Notes: generated by a model from the sequence alone, not told the origin. 23,203 nucleotides of DNA from JAAYDF01 sp964511155 (GCA_964511155.1 CAZEEJ010000079.1:1-23203), one strand, 5' to 3'; shown: positions 8,696 through 17,275, counted from the first letter of the stretch. A program made the numbers and translations.

Positions 8696-8737
8696 CTGCT
8701 TTGTAGTGGCCTCCGCCTCTGGCGGCAGTTGGGCGGC
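8696..8737 (-). repeat. GC hairpin repeat between convergent genes
   Basis: The reverse complement of this block aligns closely with 563-604, sharing GCCCAAC, GCCGCCAG, GGCGG and CTAC with AAGCAG in order and with only scattered substitutions. It contains the small stem CCGCC-TCT-GGCGG. It lies in the 187-base gap between convergent genes ending at 8677 and 8865, where a hairpin could terminate transcripts. There is no run of T, so a terminator role is only a possibility. Confidence 0.6.
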
Positions 8738-8864
8738 GGCAGGAACTCACATCCGGCCGCCACCGCCTGCCCGGCACAGCGCGGGGAACGGCTGCGTGGC
8801 CCGGGAAAGATTGGGAGGTACCTGCTCCAGTACCAGCCGATGGATCAGAGCTTCTCGCGCTGGT

Positions 8865-9839
8865 TCACGACCTTCGCCGTGTCCTGGCCAGCATCGCAAT
8901 GCCGGCCCCCAGCAGCGTTACCGAAAGCGGTTCGGGGATCGGGGTCACATCGGCGAAGGTGTCACCCCAGCGGATCTCGTCGATGGCCCCCGGAATGTGG
9001 CCGCCGCCGGAGAAGGTGAACTGCGTGAAAGCGCCCTGATGAGTGATCTGCAGGTCGGAGGTGGCAACGGAGACCTGGGCGCTGGGCACGCCGGGCTCGG
9101 GTGCGCCGGGAACGGGATCGAGGAAAACGGAGACCACATCGGGCGCGATCGGGCTGAATTGATACTTCATGACGACCAGATGGGTGCCGGCGAGCGTGTT
9201 CAGGTCCAACCCGCCCCCACCGACGGGCACGGCGATGCTGCCGTTGCCCAAGGTCGTCACCTGCAACGTCAGTTCATTGACCCCGCTGAAGTGGTTCAGG
9301 AAGAGGTCCACGGTCAGGTTGGCATCGCCGATGCCGCCGTTCCATAATTCGTGAGCGCGCTTGCCGAAGTCGGTGGGGGCGTCCGTGCCTTGGGTGCCGA
9401 AGTCGATCAGGAAACTCTCGTAAATCATACGCGGGCCCAGCTCCTCGCCCAGCGTCTGAGCCAGCGGCCGACCGGTGCGGCCGAAGGTGCAGCAGCTAAA
9501 CTGCAGCGTCTCCTGCTGAACACCGCCCAGCCCGGCGGCAAAGCCCGGAAACGCCAGCGACGGCAAGGCTTTCACGACCTGCGAATCACCGCCGGACTGT
9601 ATCCAGGCCCCGCCGTAGAAAGCCGTCGGCCCGGTCGCCGGATTCTGCCCGCCCAGGACATTCGTCCCGGCGTCTTCGTCGCCCAGCGCATACTGGTCCG
9701 GCGCCGGCGGGTCGCCGTACGCGAAGGGCTCATAGGCAAGCAAGGCGCCGTGAGCCGCGCTGCTGCTCAACAGCATCGCGATCAGGGTGAAGACGGTGGC
9801 TGAAAGGGACACTGAAGGATGGGTGGATGTGCGGTTCAT
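8865..9839 (-). CDS. PEP-CTERM sorting-signal protein
   Basis: The 324-residue exported protein has a signal peptide (MNRTSTHPSVSLSATVFTLI, cleavage after the AAHGA region). Its middle is a beta-rich region of about 250 residues typical of concanavalin-like PEP-CTERM proteins (LLAYEPFAYGDP near the mature start). The C-terminal signal is classical: PIPEP near residue 300, a hydrophobic helix LSVTLLGAGIAML, then ARTRRRS. Exosortases recognise this tail and move the protein to the cell surface or matrix. No exosortase gene is in the window. Start ATG 9839 follows GAGGAGAG, a good ribosome site. The frame stays open for 56 codons further upstream, but that stretch is the intergenic repeat at 9855-10032. 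The function of the beta domain is unknown. Confidence 0.85.
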   Translation of the reverse strand: MNRTSTHPSVSLSATVFTLIAMLLSSSAAHGALLAYEPFAYGDPPAPDQYALGDEDAGTNVLGGQNPATGPTAFYGGAWIQSGGDSQVVKALPSLAFPGFAAGLGGVQQETLQFSCCTFGRTGRPLAQTLGEELGPRMIYESFLIDFGTQGTDAPTDFGKRAHELWNGGIGDANLTVDLFLNHFSGVNELTLQVTTLGNGSIAVPVGGGGLDLNTLAGTHLVVMKYQFSPIAPDVVSVFLDPVPGAPEPGVPSAQVSVATSDLQITHQGAFTQFTFSGGGHIPGAIDEIRWGDTFADVTPIPEPLSVTLLGAGIAMLARTRRRS

Positions 9840-9854
9840 GATCTCTCTCCTCTC

Positions 9855-10032
9855 ACTGACAGGAACCTTGATTCCGCGAGGGGCGGCGGCGTGGTCCCGG
9901 GGTGGAGGGTTTGGGGGGCGGGGGTCACGTGGCGACCTCTGCCGGCCCGCCAAGTTGTCCGTTCCCGCCGGTGGTTCAGACGCTTTGGGCCCATTTTGCG
10001 GAGTCATCCCGGCGTGCCGGGAGTCCGTGGAC
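9855..10032 (+). repeat. Direct repeat, copy 1 (GATTCCGC family)
   Basis: This block aligns over its whole length with 13148-13323 in the same orientation. Shared stretches include GATTCCGC, AGGGGCGGCGGCGTGG, GGGTTTGGGGG, TGGCGACC, GGTTCAGAC/GGTCAGAC, GCCCATT and GCGGAGT, ending at GTGGAC. It lies immediately upstream of the PEP-CTERM gene (minus strand) and would be part of its 5' region. No protein is evident in it. Confidence 0.7.
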
Positions 10033-10436
10033 CATCCACGGGCGACACATTGTAGCGCACGTCCCGATCCCGACCACTTCGAGACCTGAATTGGCGTCTT
10101 TGCGTTTCATACCTTGGTCCCTGCAAAGCGTCGTTTACCCCCTGGATACCATCCTTACCCAAGGTGGCCAAAGTGGTTACGGCTTCAGGTGACCGTTCAC
10201 AGAACTCGCTGTGACGCGGCGACTTCACCGGCTCTCGCGTCGCCCTGCATCAACGGGCGGCCGAAGACCCCCTCATGCTGACGGGCTGGTTCGCGGACGA
10301 CGAGGGGCATAACAGTAGAATGTCCCCAGCTCCTACCAGAAAGTAGAGTGACCGCTTCCCCGCCCTTTCCCGCCTGTCTTCCATGTCCGTGGTGAACAAT
10401 CCGAACGGTACCCGCTCACGTCTCTGCAGGGCACAG
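10033..10436. other. Intergenic stretch without a recognisable gene
   Basis: About 400 bases separate the repeat from the RCC1-type gene stop. Short open frames exist but show no domain, signal peptide or ribosome site. On the minus strand, GCTACAATG (TACAAT at 10049-10054) resembles an extended -10 box that could serve the PEP-CTERM gene about 210 bases downstream. No good -35 box accompanies it. Confidence 0.4.
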
Positions 10437-12737
10437 TCATGGACACGCAGCCACACTCTTATTCAGATTGTTCCGAGTGTCGACCAGATCGAAGATGTCG
10501 ACGTGGCCGTCGGCGTTGACGTCCATGTGGAACGTCGTGCCGTTGGTCAGCGTATTGAGCGCGTTCCGCATCGTGCCCATGTCGAGCAGGTCGGTGTTTC
10601 GATCCTGGTTGGCATCGCCGAGCAGTACCCCGAAACAGACCGTGTCCGTGACGGCCTGCCCGCCCAGGCTTCGCACGCCGGGAAAAGCTACGAAGAGCGG
10701 TGCATCATCATCCGTCCCCCCAAACTCAACGGTGAGTAGCGACCCGGTCACAAAGAGCCGGCTCACCCTGCCGCTGGACAGGCTCACATCCGCAGGCGTG
10801 CCGGTGGTCGCGCGGATCGCCTGATCGAAGGTCACCACCAGTGTCGTCGGCCCACCCTTCCGGCACTCAACCGCCCCAGCAACCTTCACATCAATCTCGA
10901 AGGCTCCCGCCGAGCCATGCGTCTTGCGGGACAATGCCCCACTGATCAGCGGTGGTGAGAAAACGCCTCTAATCGCAAGATCGCGAAAGCCGCCGCTGGC
11001 CAAGCCGATAAAGCCCGTCTCAGGTTCAGGTACTTCCTCCTCTCCAAGCTCGTTGATTCCCCAGGTCACAATTGATCCGTCGGCCTTGAGGCCCATGGCA
11101 CCATCCCCCCCCGTGGAAAGGGCCACGAAATCCGCATTCGGCTCAGGAATGTCGCACTGACCATGGTCATTCCTTCCCCAAGCTACGATGGAACCATTGG
11201 CCTTGAGTCCCATTGTGGTGTACCAAGCTGCGGCAACGGCGACAAAGCCGCTGTTAGGCTCAGGCACAGCGCACTGGCCCTCGAAATCATCTCCCCATGC
11301 CACAATCGACCCGTCGGCCTTCAGGCCAACACTGTGCAGTACGCCTGCCGCCACGGCGACAAAGTCGGTGTTGGGCCAAGGCACGTCACACTGGCGGACC
11401 CAGGGGTCATTGCTTCCCCAAGCCACGATCGAGCCGCTGGTTTTAAGACCTAGGATATGTAGCGTCCCTGCAGCAATTGCTGCAAAATCCCTGTTAGGTG
11501 GGGGGACATTGGACTGGCCGGACGTATTATGTCCCCAAGCCACAACCGAGCCGTCGGCCTTTAAGCCCACTCTCTGACCTCCCCCCGCGGCTACGGCGAC
11601 GAAACCCGTATTGGGTTCAGGCAGAGCAAACTGCCCGTGAACATGCTCCCTCCATCCCCAAGCGACAATCGAACCATCGGTCCTCAGACCAAGCGTGGAG
11701 AATGACCCCGCGGCCAGCGCGACGAAATCCGTGTTCGGCAGGGGTACATTGCACTGACCGAAGTCATTGGATTCATCAGCTCCCCAGACCACGGATTCAT
11801 CAGCTCCCCAGGCCACGATCGAACCGTCGGCCTTCAGGCCCAGAGCATGATACGAGCCCGCATCCACGGCGATGAAGTTTGTGTTGGGCGTGGGCACATG
11901 TTGCGGACGGTCGCCGTTGCTTCCCCAAGCCACGACCGATCCATCGGCGTTCAGAGCTAAGCTGAAGCCGCCACCCGCGGACAGGCTGACGAAGCCGGCG
12001 TCGGGTGCAGGCACATAAAACTGCGAGTCGCAGCAGTGGTAACCCCAGGCCACAATCGAACCGTCGACCTTCAGTCCCAGACTGTAGGTTCCCCCCGCGT
12101 CAATGGCGATGAAGCCTGTGTTTGGCGCGGGTACGTCGCACTGCCCGTGGTTTCGTCCCCCCCTTTGGCCCGGCTGACCCGCTCCCCAGGCTACGATCGA
12201 GCCATCGGTTTTCAGCCCCAGATTGTGGAATCCACCGGCGGCAATCGCAACGAAGCCCGCGTTGGGAGCGGGAACATTACTCTCACCATAGACGTTGCTT
12301 CCCCAAGCAACGATTGATCCGTCGGACTTGAGCCCGAGGCCGTGATACCCGCCTGCGTCCAGGGCGACGAAGTCCGTATTGGGTGCCGGTACATCGCCCA
12401 TGCCCGACAAGGTGGCTCCCCAGGCCACAATGGAACCGTCGCTCCTCAGACCGAGGCTGGCGTAAGTGGCGGCTGCCACGGCTACGAAATCCGCGTTGGG
12501 CGGAGGTACGTTGCACTGCCCGTCGAGGTTGCTTCCCCAGGCTATGATCGCCCCATCGGCCTTTAGGCCCAGACTATGATTTCCACCTGCGGCCACATCG
12601 ACAAACCCTGAACTCAGATCTACCCCCACGACTTGCCCACCCCAGCCGACAATTGAGCCGCCCGCCCAAGCATCCACCCAGGAGGCGAACACTGCCGCTG
12701 CTGCAACCACGGTCAAGCCAACCATCCGCTTCATCAT
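10437..12737 (-). CDS. RCC1-repeat propeller protein with dockerin
   Basis: The 766-residue exported protein has a signal peptide ending near ASWVDAWA. It continues with 14 repeats of about 40-50 residues of the form GLKADGSIVAWG, then VPxPNTDFVAVAAG, the bacterial RCC1-like pattern. Seven such repeats usually close one propeller, so 14 could form two. Residues of about 597-706 are a module shared with the amidase encoded at 13688-17158. Residues 707-766 hold a type-I-like dockerin pair (GDANQDRNTDLLDM; DVNADGHVDIFDLV) ending in AACP. Dockerins bind cohesins, and no cohesin is visible here. AAGGAG precedes two adjacent ATGs at 12737 and 12734, and the second is better spaced. An 8-residue unit (WGADESVV) is duplicated within one blade. 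The role is probably surface binding or adhesion. Confidence 0.88.
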   Translation of the reverse strand: MMKRMVGLTVVAAAAVFASWVDAWAGGSIVGWGGQVVGVDLSSGFVDVAAGGNHSLGLKADGAIIAWGSNLDGQCNVPPPNADFVAVAAATYASLGLRSDGSIVAWGATLSGMGDVPAPNTDFVALDAGGYHGLGLKSDGSIVAWGSNVYGESNVPAPNAGFVAIAAGGFHNLGLKTDGSIVAWGAGQPGQRGGRNHGQCDVPAPNTGFIAIDAGGTYSLGLKVDGSIVAWGYHCCDSQFYVPAPDAGFVSLSAGGGFSLALNADGSVVAWGSNGDRPQHVPTPNTNFIAVDAGSYHALGLKADGSIVAWGADESVVWGADESNDFGQCNVPLPNTDFVALAAGSFSTLGLRTDGSIVAWGWREHVHGQFALPEPNTGFVAVAAGGGQRVGLKADGSVVAWGHNTSGQSNVPPPNRDFAAIAAGTLHILGLKTSGSIVAWGSNDPWVRQCDVPWPNTDFVAVAAGVLHSVGLKADGSIVAWGDDFEGQCAVPEPNSGFVAVAAAWYTTMGLKANGSIVAWGRNDHGQCDIPEPNADFVALSTGGDGAMGLKADGSIVTWGINELGEEEVPEPETGFIGLASGGFRDLAIRGVFSPPLISGALSRKTHGSAGAFEIDVKVAGAVECRKGGPTTLVVTFDQAIRATTGTPADVSLSSGRVSRLFVTGSLLTVEFGGTDDDAPLFVAFPGVRSLGGQAVTDTVCFGVLLGDANQDRNTDLLDMGTMRNALNTLTNGTTFHMDVNADGHVDIFDLVDTRNNLNKSVAACP

Positions 12738-12994
12738 GTTGCTCCTTGCGATCCGCTTAGTTGATTCTCGCCATGCTGTCTGTTGCACGGAGCCCCACAC
12801 TCGTGGCGTGCTCCATATGTATCGGCAGGTTGGCAGCGTCCGGGCCACTGCGGACTTGAATGTCCCATGTGTACTCCGGCCGTTCCCACTTATGTTGTGC
12901 GGTGATGAGGACAGAGATTCCAACTACCGGGAGCAGCTTGCGCATCCCCATTGGGACTGTGGCGGGTTTGTGGTCGTTGGCGGCTGGCTAGCGC

Positions 12995-13144
12995 ATGGCC
13001 TGGGTCGGTTGGCACTATCTGCGGGGCGGCTGCTGGGGCAGCCTTGAGTTCCCCGACGAAGTCGCCTACTGGCACACGGCAACCAGCTTAGCCCACGGCC
13101 ACGGACTGGTGCGCGACTCGGAGCTGCGGGCGACGTACATACCC
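12995..13144 (+). pseudogene. Stump of an ArnT/PMT-like glycosyltransferase
   Basis: The translated piece contains LEFPDEVAYWHTATSLAHGH, then GLVRDSELRATYIP. This resembles the first periplasmic loop of GT39/ArnT-type membrane glycosyltransferases, where DE near the membrane and a following G-x-P-x-Y-P region are conserved. The frame has a stop just upstream and no ribosome site. The similarity ends three bases before the repeat copy at 13148, and what follows is repeat sequence. Probably a short fragment left after deletion or insertion. The family assignment is by eye and tentative. Confidence 0.4.
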
Positions 13145-13147
13145 GAT

Positions 13148-13323
13148 ACTGGTGGGAAATCTGATTCCGCAAGGGGCGGCGGCGTGGCCCCGGGGGTGGG
13201 GGTTTGGGGGCCGGGGGTAGTTTGGCGACCCATGCTGGACCTCCAGGGTGTCCATCTCCACCCGTGGTCAGACACTTTCTGCCCATTCGCGGAGTTGTTC
13301 GGGCTCGCCGGGCGCTCGTGGAC
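13148..13323 (+). repeat. Direct repeat, copy 2 (GATTCCGC family)
   Basis: This is homologous to 9855-10032 along its full length and in the same orientation. Both begin near ACTG...GGAA...GATTCCGC and both end at GTGGAC. This copy abuts the truncated glycosyltransferase-like fragment and lies about 410 bases upstream of the minus-strand RCC1 gene. No coding content is recognised. Confidence 0.7.
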
Positions 13324-13428
13324 GCTTGACACGCCGCACGACCCCGTCGCTGATGGGCGCGGCCGGGAGCGACGGCGTCAGCTCGCCTGTCAAGGGCGGG
13401 CCGGGATAGCAGCGAGGGCTGGGGGGCG

Positions 13429-13552
13429 TGACAGAATCGGCTGGGGCCGTTGCCAGGACCAAGGCAACTTGTTGCTGTTCGTCACCTACGTCTGGGCACG
13501 TCCATCAACAAGTTGACTCGGTCCTCCATCAACAAGTTGACTCGGTCCTCAG
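13429..13552 (-). repeat. Paired-arm palindromic element, copy B
   Basis: On the minus strand this matches 1149-1277 nearly end to end. Here the left arm is doubled, as two identical 24-base units at 13501-13524 and 13525-13548. There is only one right arm (GGACCAAGGCAACTTGTTG on the plus strand near 13453). The spacer GTGCCCAGACGTA and the GATTCTGTCA tail are both present. The arms can pair to form a stem of about 19 bp with two mismatches. Confidence 0.8.
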
Positions 13553-13613
13553 TGAACCGGCACCCCGCCGATGCTGCCACGCACCCGCGGCAGGATGAGG
13601 ATCGCTTCAAGTG

Positions 13614-13643
13614 TTGACATAACCGTCATTAAAATGTTATCAT
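13614..13643 (+). promoter_or_regulatory. Sigma70-like promoter of the amidase gene
   Basis: A perfect TTGACA at 13614-13619 is followed after 18 bases by TATCAT at 13638-13643, in an AT-rich island that stands out from the GC-rich surroundings. The expected start of transcription is near 13650, leaving a leader of about 38 bases with GGAGG at 13675-13679 before ATG 13688. A small inverted repeat, ATAAC (13619-13623) with GTTAT (13636-13640), lies between and over the boxes and could be an operator; that is speculative. Confidence 0.65.
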
Positions 13644-13687
13644 AAGGTTCCCGTCGCGGAGTACGTAACCTGTTGGAGGCGCGAGCC

Positions 13688-16600
13688 ATGCGTCACCTGT
13701 CACGGGCAGTGGTGGGCCTTACCGCAGTTGCACTGTTTGTCGCTCCGCCGACGGCCGCGGCGGCGGGTGAGGGTTTCATGCCCTGCCTGGGCGGGCACGA
13801 CGACGGGCCGACTGATCCGGCGGCACCGCTGATCGGGCAGGAGAACTGGGATGCACCGCTGAGCCCGGCGTTGGCGGCGGCGGCGGCGAAGTACCGAGTG
13901 CCCCTGGACCTGCTCCTGGTCCTGGGGCGGATGGGCAGCGGCTTCGAGAACCGTGGGGCGGCACCCACCATCGAGCGGGGCTATGGGGTCATGGCCCTGC
14001 GGCGTAACCAGACGGGCGGCGACTCGCTGGATCTGGCGGCGGCTCTGACCGGAATAGACAGCGAACAGCTCAAGACCGACCCCGTAGCGAACATCCACGG
14101 AGCGGCGGCGGTGCTGGATGAGTACGCTCGCGAGGAGGGGATCGACCGGGCGGCGGGCATCGAGGCCTGGCTGCCGGTGGTCATCCGCTACGCGGGCCTG
14201 GATGAGGAAGCCAGTCGCATCTTCGCCCGGACAGTATTCAGCCTCCTCGTCCGGGGCACCAGCACGACGAACAGCCGGGGCGAAGCCTTCGCCATCCAGC
14301 CCCGCGCCGTCGCGATGGACCTCGACGCCCTGCTGCCGCCGGCCCTCCTGCCGGAGGTTTCACCCACAAGCTGCGGCGACCCGGACTATGCCCCCGCCAT
14401 CTGGACGCCGGCGGCAAGCTGCAACTTCAGCACGGCGAACAGCAACAAGGACACGGTGCTCATCCACATGGCGGAGGGGTCCGCGGCGGGGACGATCAGT
14501 TGGTTCCGCAACTGCAACTCCGGCGTATCCACGCAATACGTGGTCGACCTGGACGGCACCGTCTATCAAATGGTGTGCGAGAAGCACATCGCCTATCACG
14601 GCAACACGGCCAACAGCCGCAGCATCGGACTTGAACACGCCGGCTATACCAGCGACACCAGCCATCCCGAGGCCCAATACCAGGGTTCGGCCGCCTGCGT
14701 GCGGGACATGTGCAATCGCTGGGGCATCGCCAAGGAGAAGCGACGGCAGCCGCCGGGGATCATCGGGCACATCGACGTCACCGAGTGCCTGCTTTCGGGC
14801 TCGCACACCGACCCCGGACGAGGCTGGAACTGGGGGCACTACATGGCCCTGGTCAACCAGACCAGCGACCCCGTGACGTTCGTGGTCGAAAGCCGGTCGG
14901 GCGGCCAGAACTACGCGAGCTACTCGGAGGTCGGGTCCTTCAGCAACTCGACGGTCAAGAGCAATCTGTGGGATACAACCGCGGGCATCGGACACCGGCT
15001 GGCCTACTCGACGGGCGGCCACGAGGCGATCTACCGCTACACGCCGACGGCCACCGGCACCTACCGGGTCTTCGCCGCCTGGCCGACCTCCGCCAACGCC
15101 AGCCGCGTGGTCGAGCACGTGGTCACCCACGCCGGTGGTTCGGCCAGCGTGGTCCTGGATACCAACGCGGACTCCATCCCCTGCGGGCGCAACAACTGGA
15201 ACCTGCTGGGCACGTTCACTCTGAACGCTGGCGTGCAGTACCGGGTCACGCAAACGGACGCGACCCATCGCGACAGCCTGGTGATACGCAGCGACGCGGT
15301 CAAATGGGAACGGGTTTCCACCAGCAGCGGGAACCCACCCACCATCACTCAGCATCCGCAGCCGCAAGCCGTGGCACCGGGCGGAACGGCGGTATTCACC
15401 GTCGCGGCCACGGGCGAGGGCACGCTCAGCTACCGGTGGCAGAAGAACGGCAGCGACCTCAACAACGGCGGGCACTACTCGGGCGTCACCACGACGACCT
15501 TGACGATCTCCAACGCGGACGCCGACGACGTGGCTCAATATCGCTGCGCGGTGAGCAATGCCTACGGGACCACCCCCTCGAATGCAGCGGCCCTCACCCT
15601 CCAGGGCGGCGGGCAAACGGAGTTCATCGTCGAGAGCCGGTCCGGCGGCCTGAACTTTAACCGCTATTCCGAGACCGGCACCTGGTCCGACAGCACCGCC
15701 AAGAGCACGGCCCCGAGCGTCACGTCGGGCATCGGCAGCCGCTTCGCCTACATCAGCACGGCCGGCCAGGATGCGGTCTTCAGCTTCACCCCGGGCACGG
15801 CCGGTCTGTACGAGGTGTTCGTCACCGGCCCGCTGTCGACCAACACGCCGACCAGCGCCCACCACGTCATCACCCACGCCGGCGGCTCGGCCGACGTGTA
15901 CGTGGACCAGAACAACAACTCGAACCCCGGATACTCCACGCGGTGGAACTCGCTGGGCCAGTACACACTCAACGCGAGCGCGACGTACACGGTCACGATC
16001 ACCACCACCGGTTCGACCGCGGGCACGGGCTCGACCGCTCTGCGCTCCGATGCCGTGCGCTGGCTGTTGATCAGTGGCAGCGTCAGCCCGCCGACCGTCA
16101 CGCAGCACCCGGCGGCCCAGAACGTCTGCCCGAGCGGCACCGCGATGTTTACCGTCCAGGCCACCGGCGACGGCACGCTGGGCTACCAGTGGCAGAAAAA
16201 CAGCGGCAACCTCAGCAACAGTGGACATTACGCCGGCGTGACCACGGCAACACTCACCGTCGCCGGGGCCGACGCCAACGATGCCGCCAACTATCGCTGC
16301 GTGGTGTCGAATGCCGGCGGCAGCGTGACCTCGAACACGGCCGCCCTGACGCTGAAAGCCGCGACCCAGGTCACGCAGCACCCGACCCAGCAGGAGGTGA
16401 CCTGGGGGGGGACCGCGGTTTTCACCGTGCAGGCCACGGGTGACGGCACGCTGGGTTACCTGTGGCAGAAGAACAACGCCAATCTCAGCAACGGCGGCCA
16501 CTACTCCGGCGCGACCACGGCGACCCTCACGATCACCAACGCTGACGGCGACGACGTTGCGGCGTATCGCTGCGTGGTGTCCGGCGGTTGCGGGGTAGCG

Positions 16601-17158
16601 ATCAGCCTCGCGGGCACGCTGCTCGTCAACGATCCACCGGCCCCGCAGATCACGGCCGCCGTCTCCCGCAAAGTGCATGGCGGCACCACCGGTTTCGATG
16701 CTGACGTACTGGCCGACGGCGCCGTCGAGTGCCGCAACGGCGGCCCCACCCTGCTCGTGATCACCTTTGATCAGCCCATCCAGCAGGTGAGCGGCACGCT
16801 CAATGACGTGAGTGTCTCCAGTGGCGCGGTCACGGCCTTGGCGGTCAACGCCGACCAGTTGACCGTGACCCTGGGGGAAGCGACCGATGCCGCGTGGTTG
16901 GCCGTCGCGTTTCCGGGAATCGAGGGGCCGGCGGGTCAGGCGGTGACCGATGGGCTGTGCTTCGGCGTGCTGGCCGGCGACGTGAACGGCGACGCGGCGG
17001 TCAATGTCCTGGACCTCGTCGCTGTCCGGAACCTTCTGAACCAGAATGCGACCGCCGGGAGCTTCCGCGCCGACGTCAACGCGGACGGCGGCATCAACGT
17101 CCTCGACCTGGTGGCCGTGCGGAACCGGTTGAACACGGCGGCAGAAGGTTGCCCGTAG
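13688..17158 (+). CDS. Secreted N-acetylmuramoyl-L-alanine amidase, multimodular, dockerin-bearing
   Basis: The 1156-residue enzyme is predicted to cut the bond between N-acetylmuramic acid and the stem peptide of peptidoglycan. In order it has a signal peptide (to about 26) and a lytic-transglycosylase-like helical region (about 58-190) whose expected catalytic Glu is absent (RMGSGFENRG). An Amidase_2 domain follows (about 238-390) with likely zinc ligands His260, His361 and Asp375 (IIGHIDV, SHTDPG) and catalytic Glu316 (SIGLEH). Next come a golvesin-type domain (about 396-542), an Ig-like domain (550-638), a second golvesin domain (645-795), two Ig-like domains (800-980), the module shared with the RCC1 protein (987-1096) and a dockerin pair (1097-1156, ending EGCP). 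Start ATG 13688 follows GGAGG at 13675-13679. The GHL10 gene begins 117 bases later. Confidence 0.93.
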   Translation: MRHLSRAVVGLTAVALFVAPPTAAAAGEGFMPCLGGHDDGPTDPAAPLIGQENWDAPLSPALAAAAAKYRVPLDLLLVLGRMGSGFENRGAAPTIERGYGVMALRRNQTGGDSLDLAAALTGIDSEQLKTDPVANIHGAAAVLDEYAREEGIDRAAGIEAWLPVVIRYAGLDEEASRIFARTVFSLLVRGTSTTNSRGEAFAIQPRAVAMDLDALLPPALLPEVSPTSCGDPDYAPAIWTPAASCNFSTANSNKDTVLIHMAEGSAAGTISWFRNCNSGVSTQYVVDLDGTVYQMVCEKHIAYHGNTANSRSIGLEHAGYTSDTSHPEAQYQGSAACVRDMCNRWGIAKEKRRQPPGIIGHIDVTECLLSGSHTDPGRGWNWGHYMALVNQTSDPVTFVVESRSGGQNYASYSEVGSFSNSTVKSNLWDTTAGIGHRLAYSTGGHEAIYRYTPTATGTYRVFAAWPTSANASRVVEHVVTHAGGSASVVLDTNADSIPCGRNNWNLLGTFTLNAGVQYRVTQTDATHRDSLVIRSDAVKWERVSTSSGNPPTITQHPQPQAVAPGGTAVFTVAATGEGTLSYRWQKNGSDLNNGGHYSGVTTTTLTISNADADDVAQYRCAVSNAYGTTPSNAAALTLQGGGQTEFIVESRSGGLNFNRYSETGTWSDSTAKSTAPSVTSGIGSRFAYISTAGQDAVFSFTPGTAGLYEVFVTGPLSTNTPTSAHHVITHAGGSADVYVDQNNNSNPGYSTRWNSLGQYTLNASATYTVTITTTGSTAGTGSTALRSDAVRWLLISGSVSPPTVTQHPAAQNVCPSGTAMFTVQATGDGTLGYQWQKNSGNLSNSGHYAGVTTATLTVAGADANDAANYRCVVSNAGGSVTSNTAALTLKAATQVTQHPTQQEVTWGGTAVFTVQATGDGTLGYLWQKNNANLSNGGHYSGATTATLTITNADGDDVAAYRCVVSGGCGVAISLAGTLLVNDPPAPQITAAVSRKVHGGTTGFDADVLADGAVECRNGGPTLLVITFDQPIQQVSGTLNDVSVSSGAVTALAVNADQLTVTLGEATDAAWLAVAFPGIEGPAGQAVTDGLCFGVLAGDVNGDAAVNVLDLVAVRNLLNQNATAGSFRADVNADGGINVLDLVAVRNRLNTAAEGCP

Positions 17159-17275
17159 GCTCCAAACGGGCCGCGCGGACGCTACAATGATCTGGAGCGG
17201 AGCGCCGCAGCCGGCCCATGGAGTCGGGGCAGGCCGGCGACCGATGGGTTTCAGGATGCGCACAGGGGAGGGTTT

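Noticed and set aside
12757..12951. A 64-residue minus-strand frame starting MGMRKLLPVVGISVLI upstream of the RCC1 gene
   Set aside because: The start looks slightly signal-like, but there is no ribosome site and the rest is unlike any protein I recognise. It probably lies in the leader of the RCC1 gene.
1149..13552. The inverted elements as ends of a composite transposon
   Set aside because: No transposase or target duplication is visible, the copies are intergenic-repeat-like, and the arm numbers differ. A chance inverted placement of a dispersed repeat is simpler.
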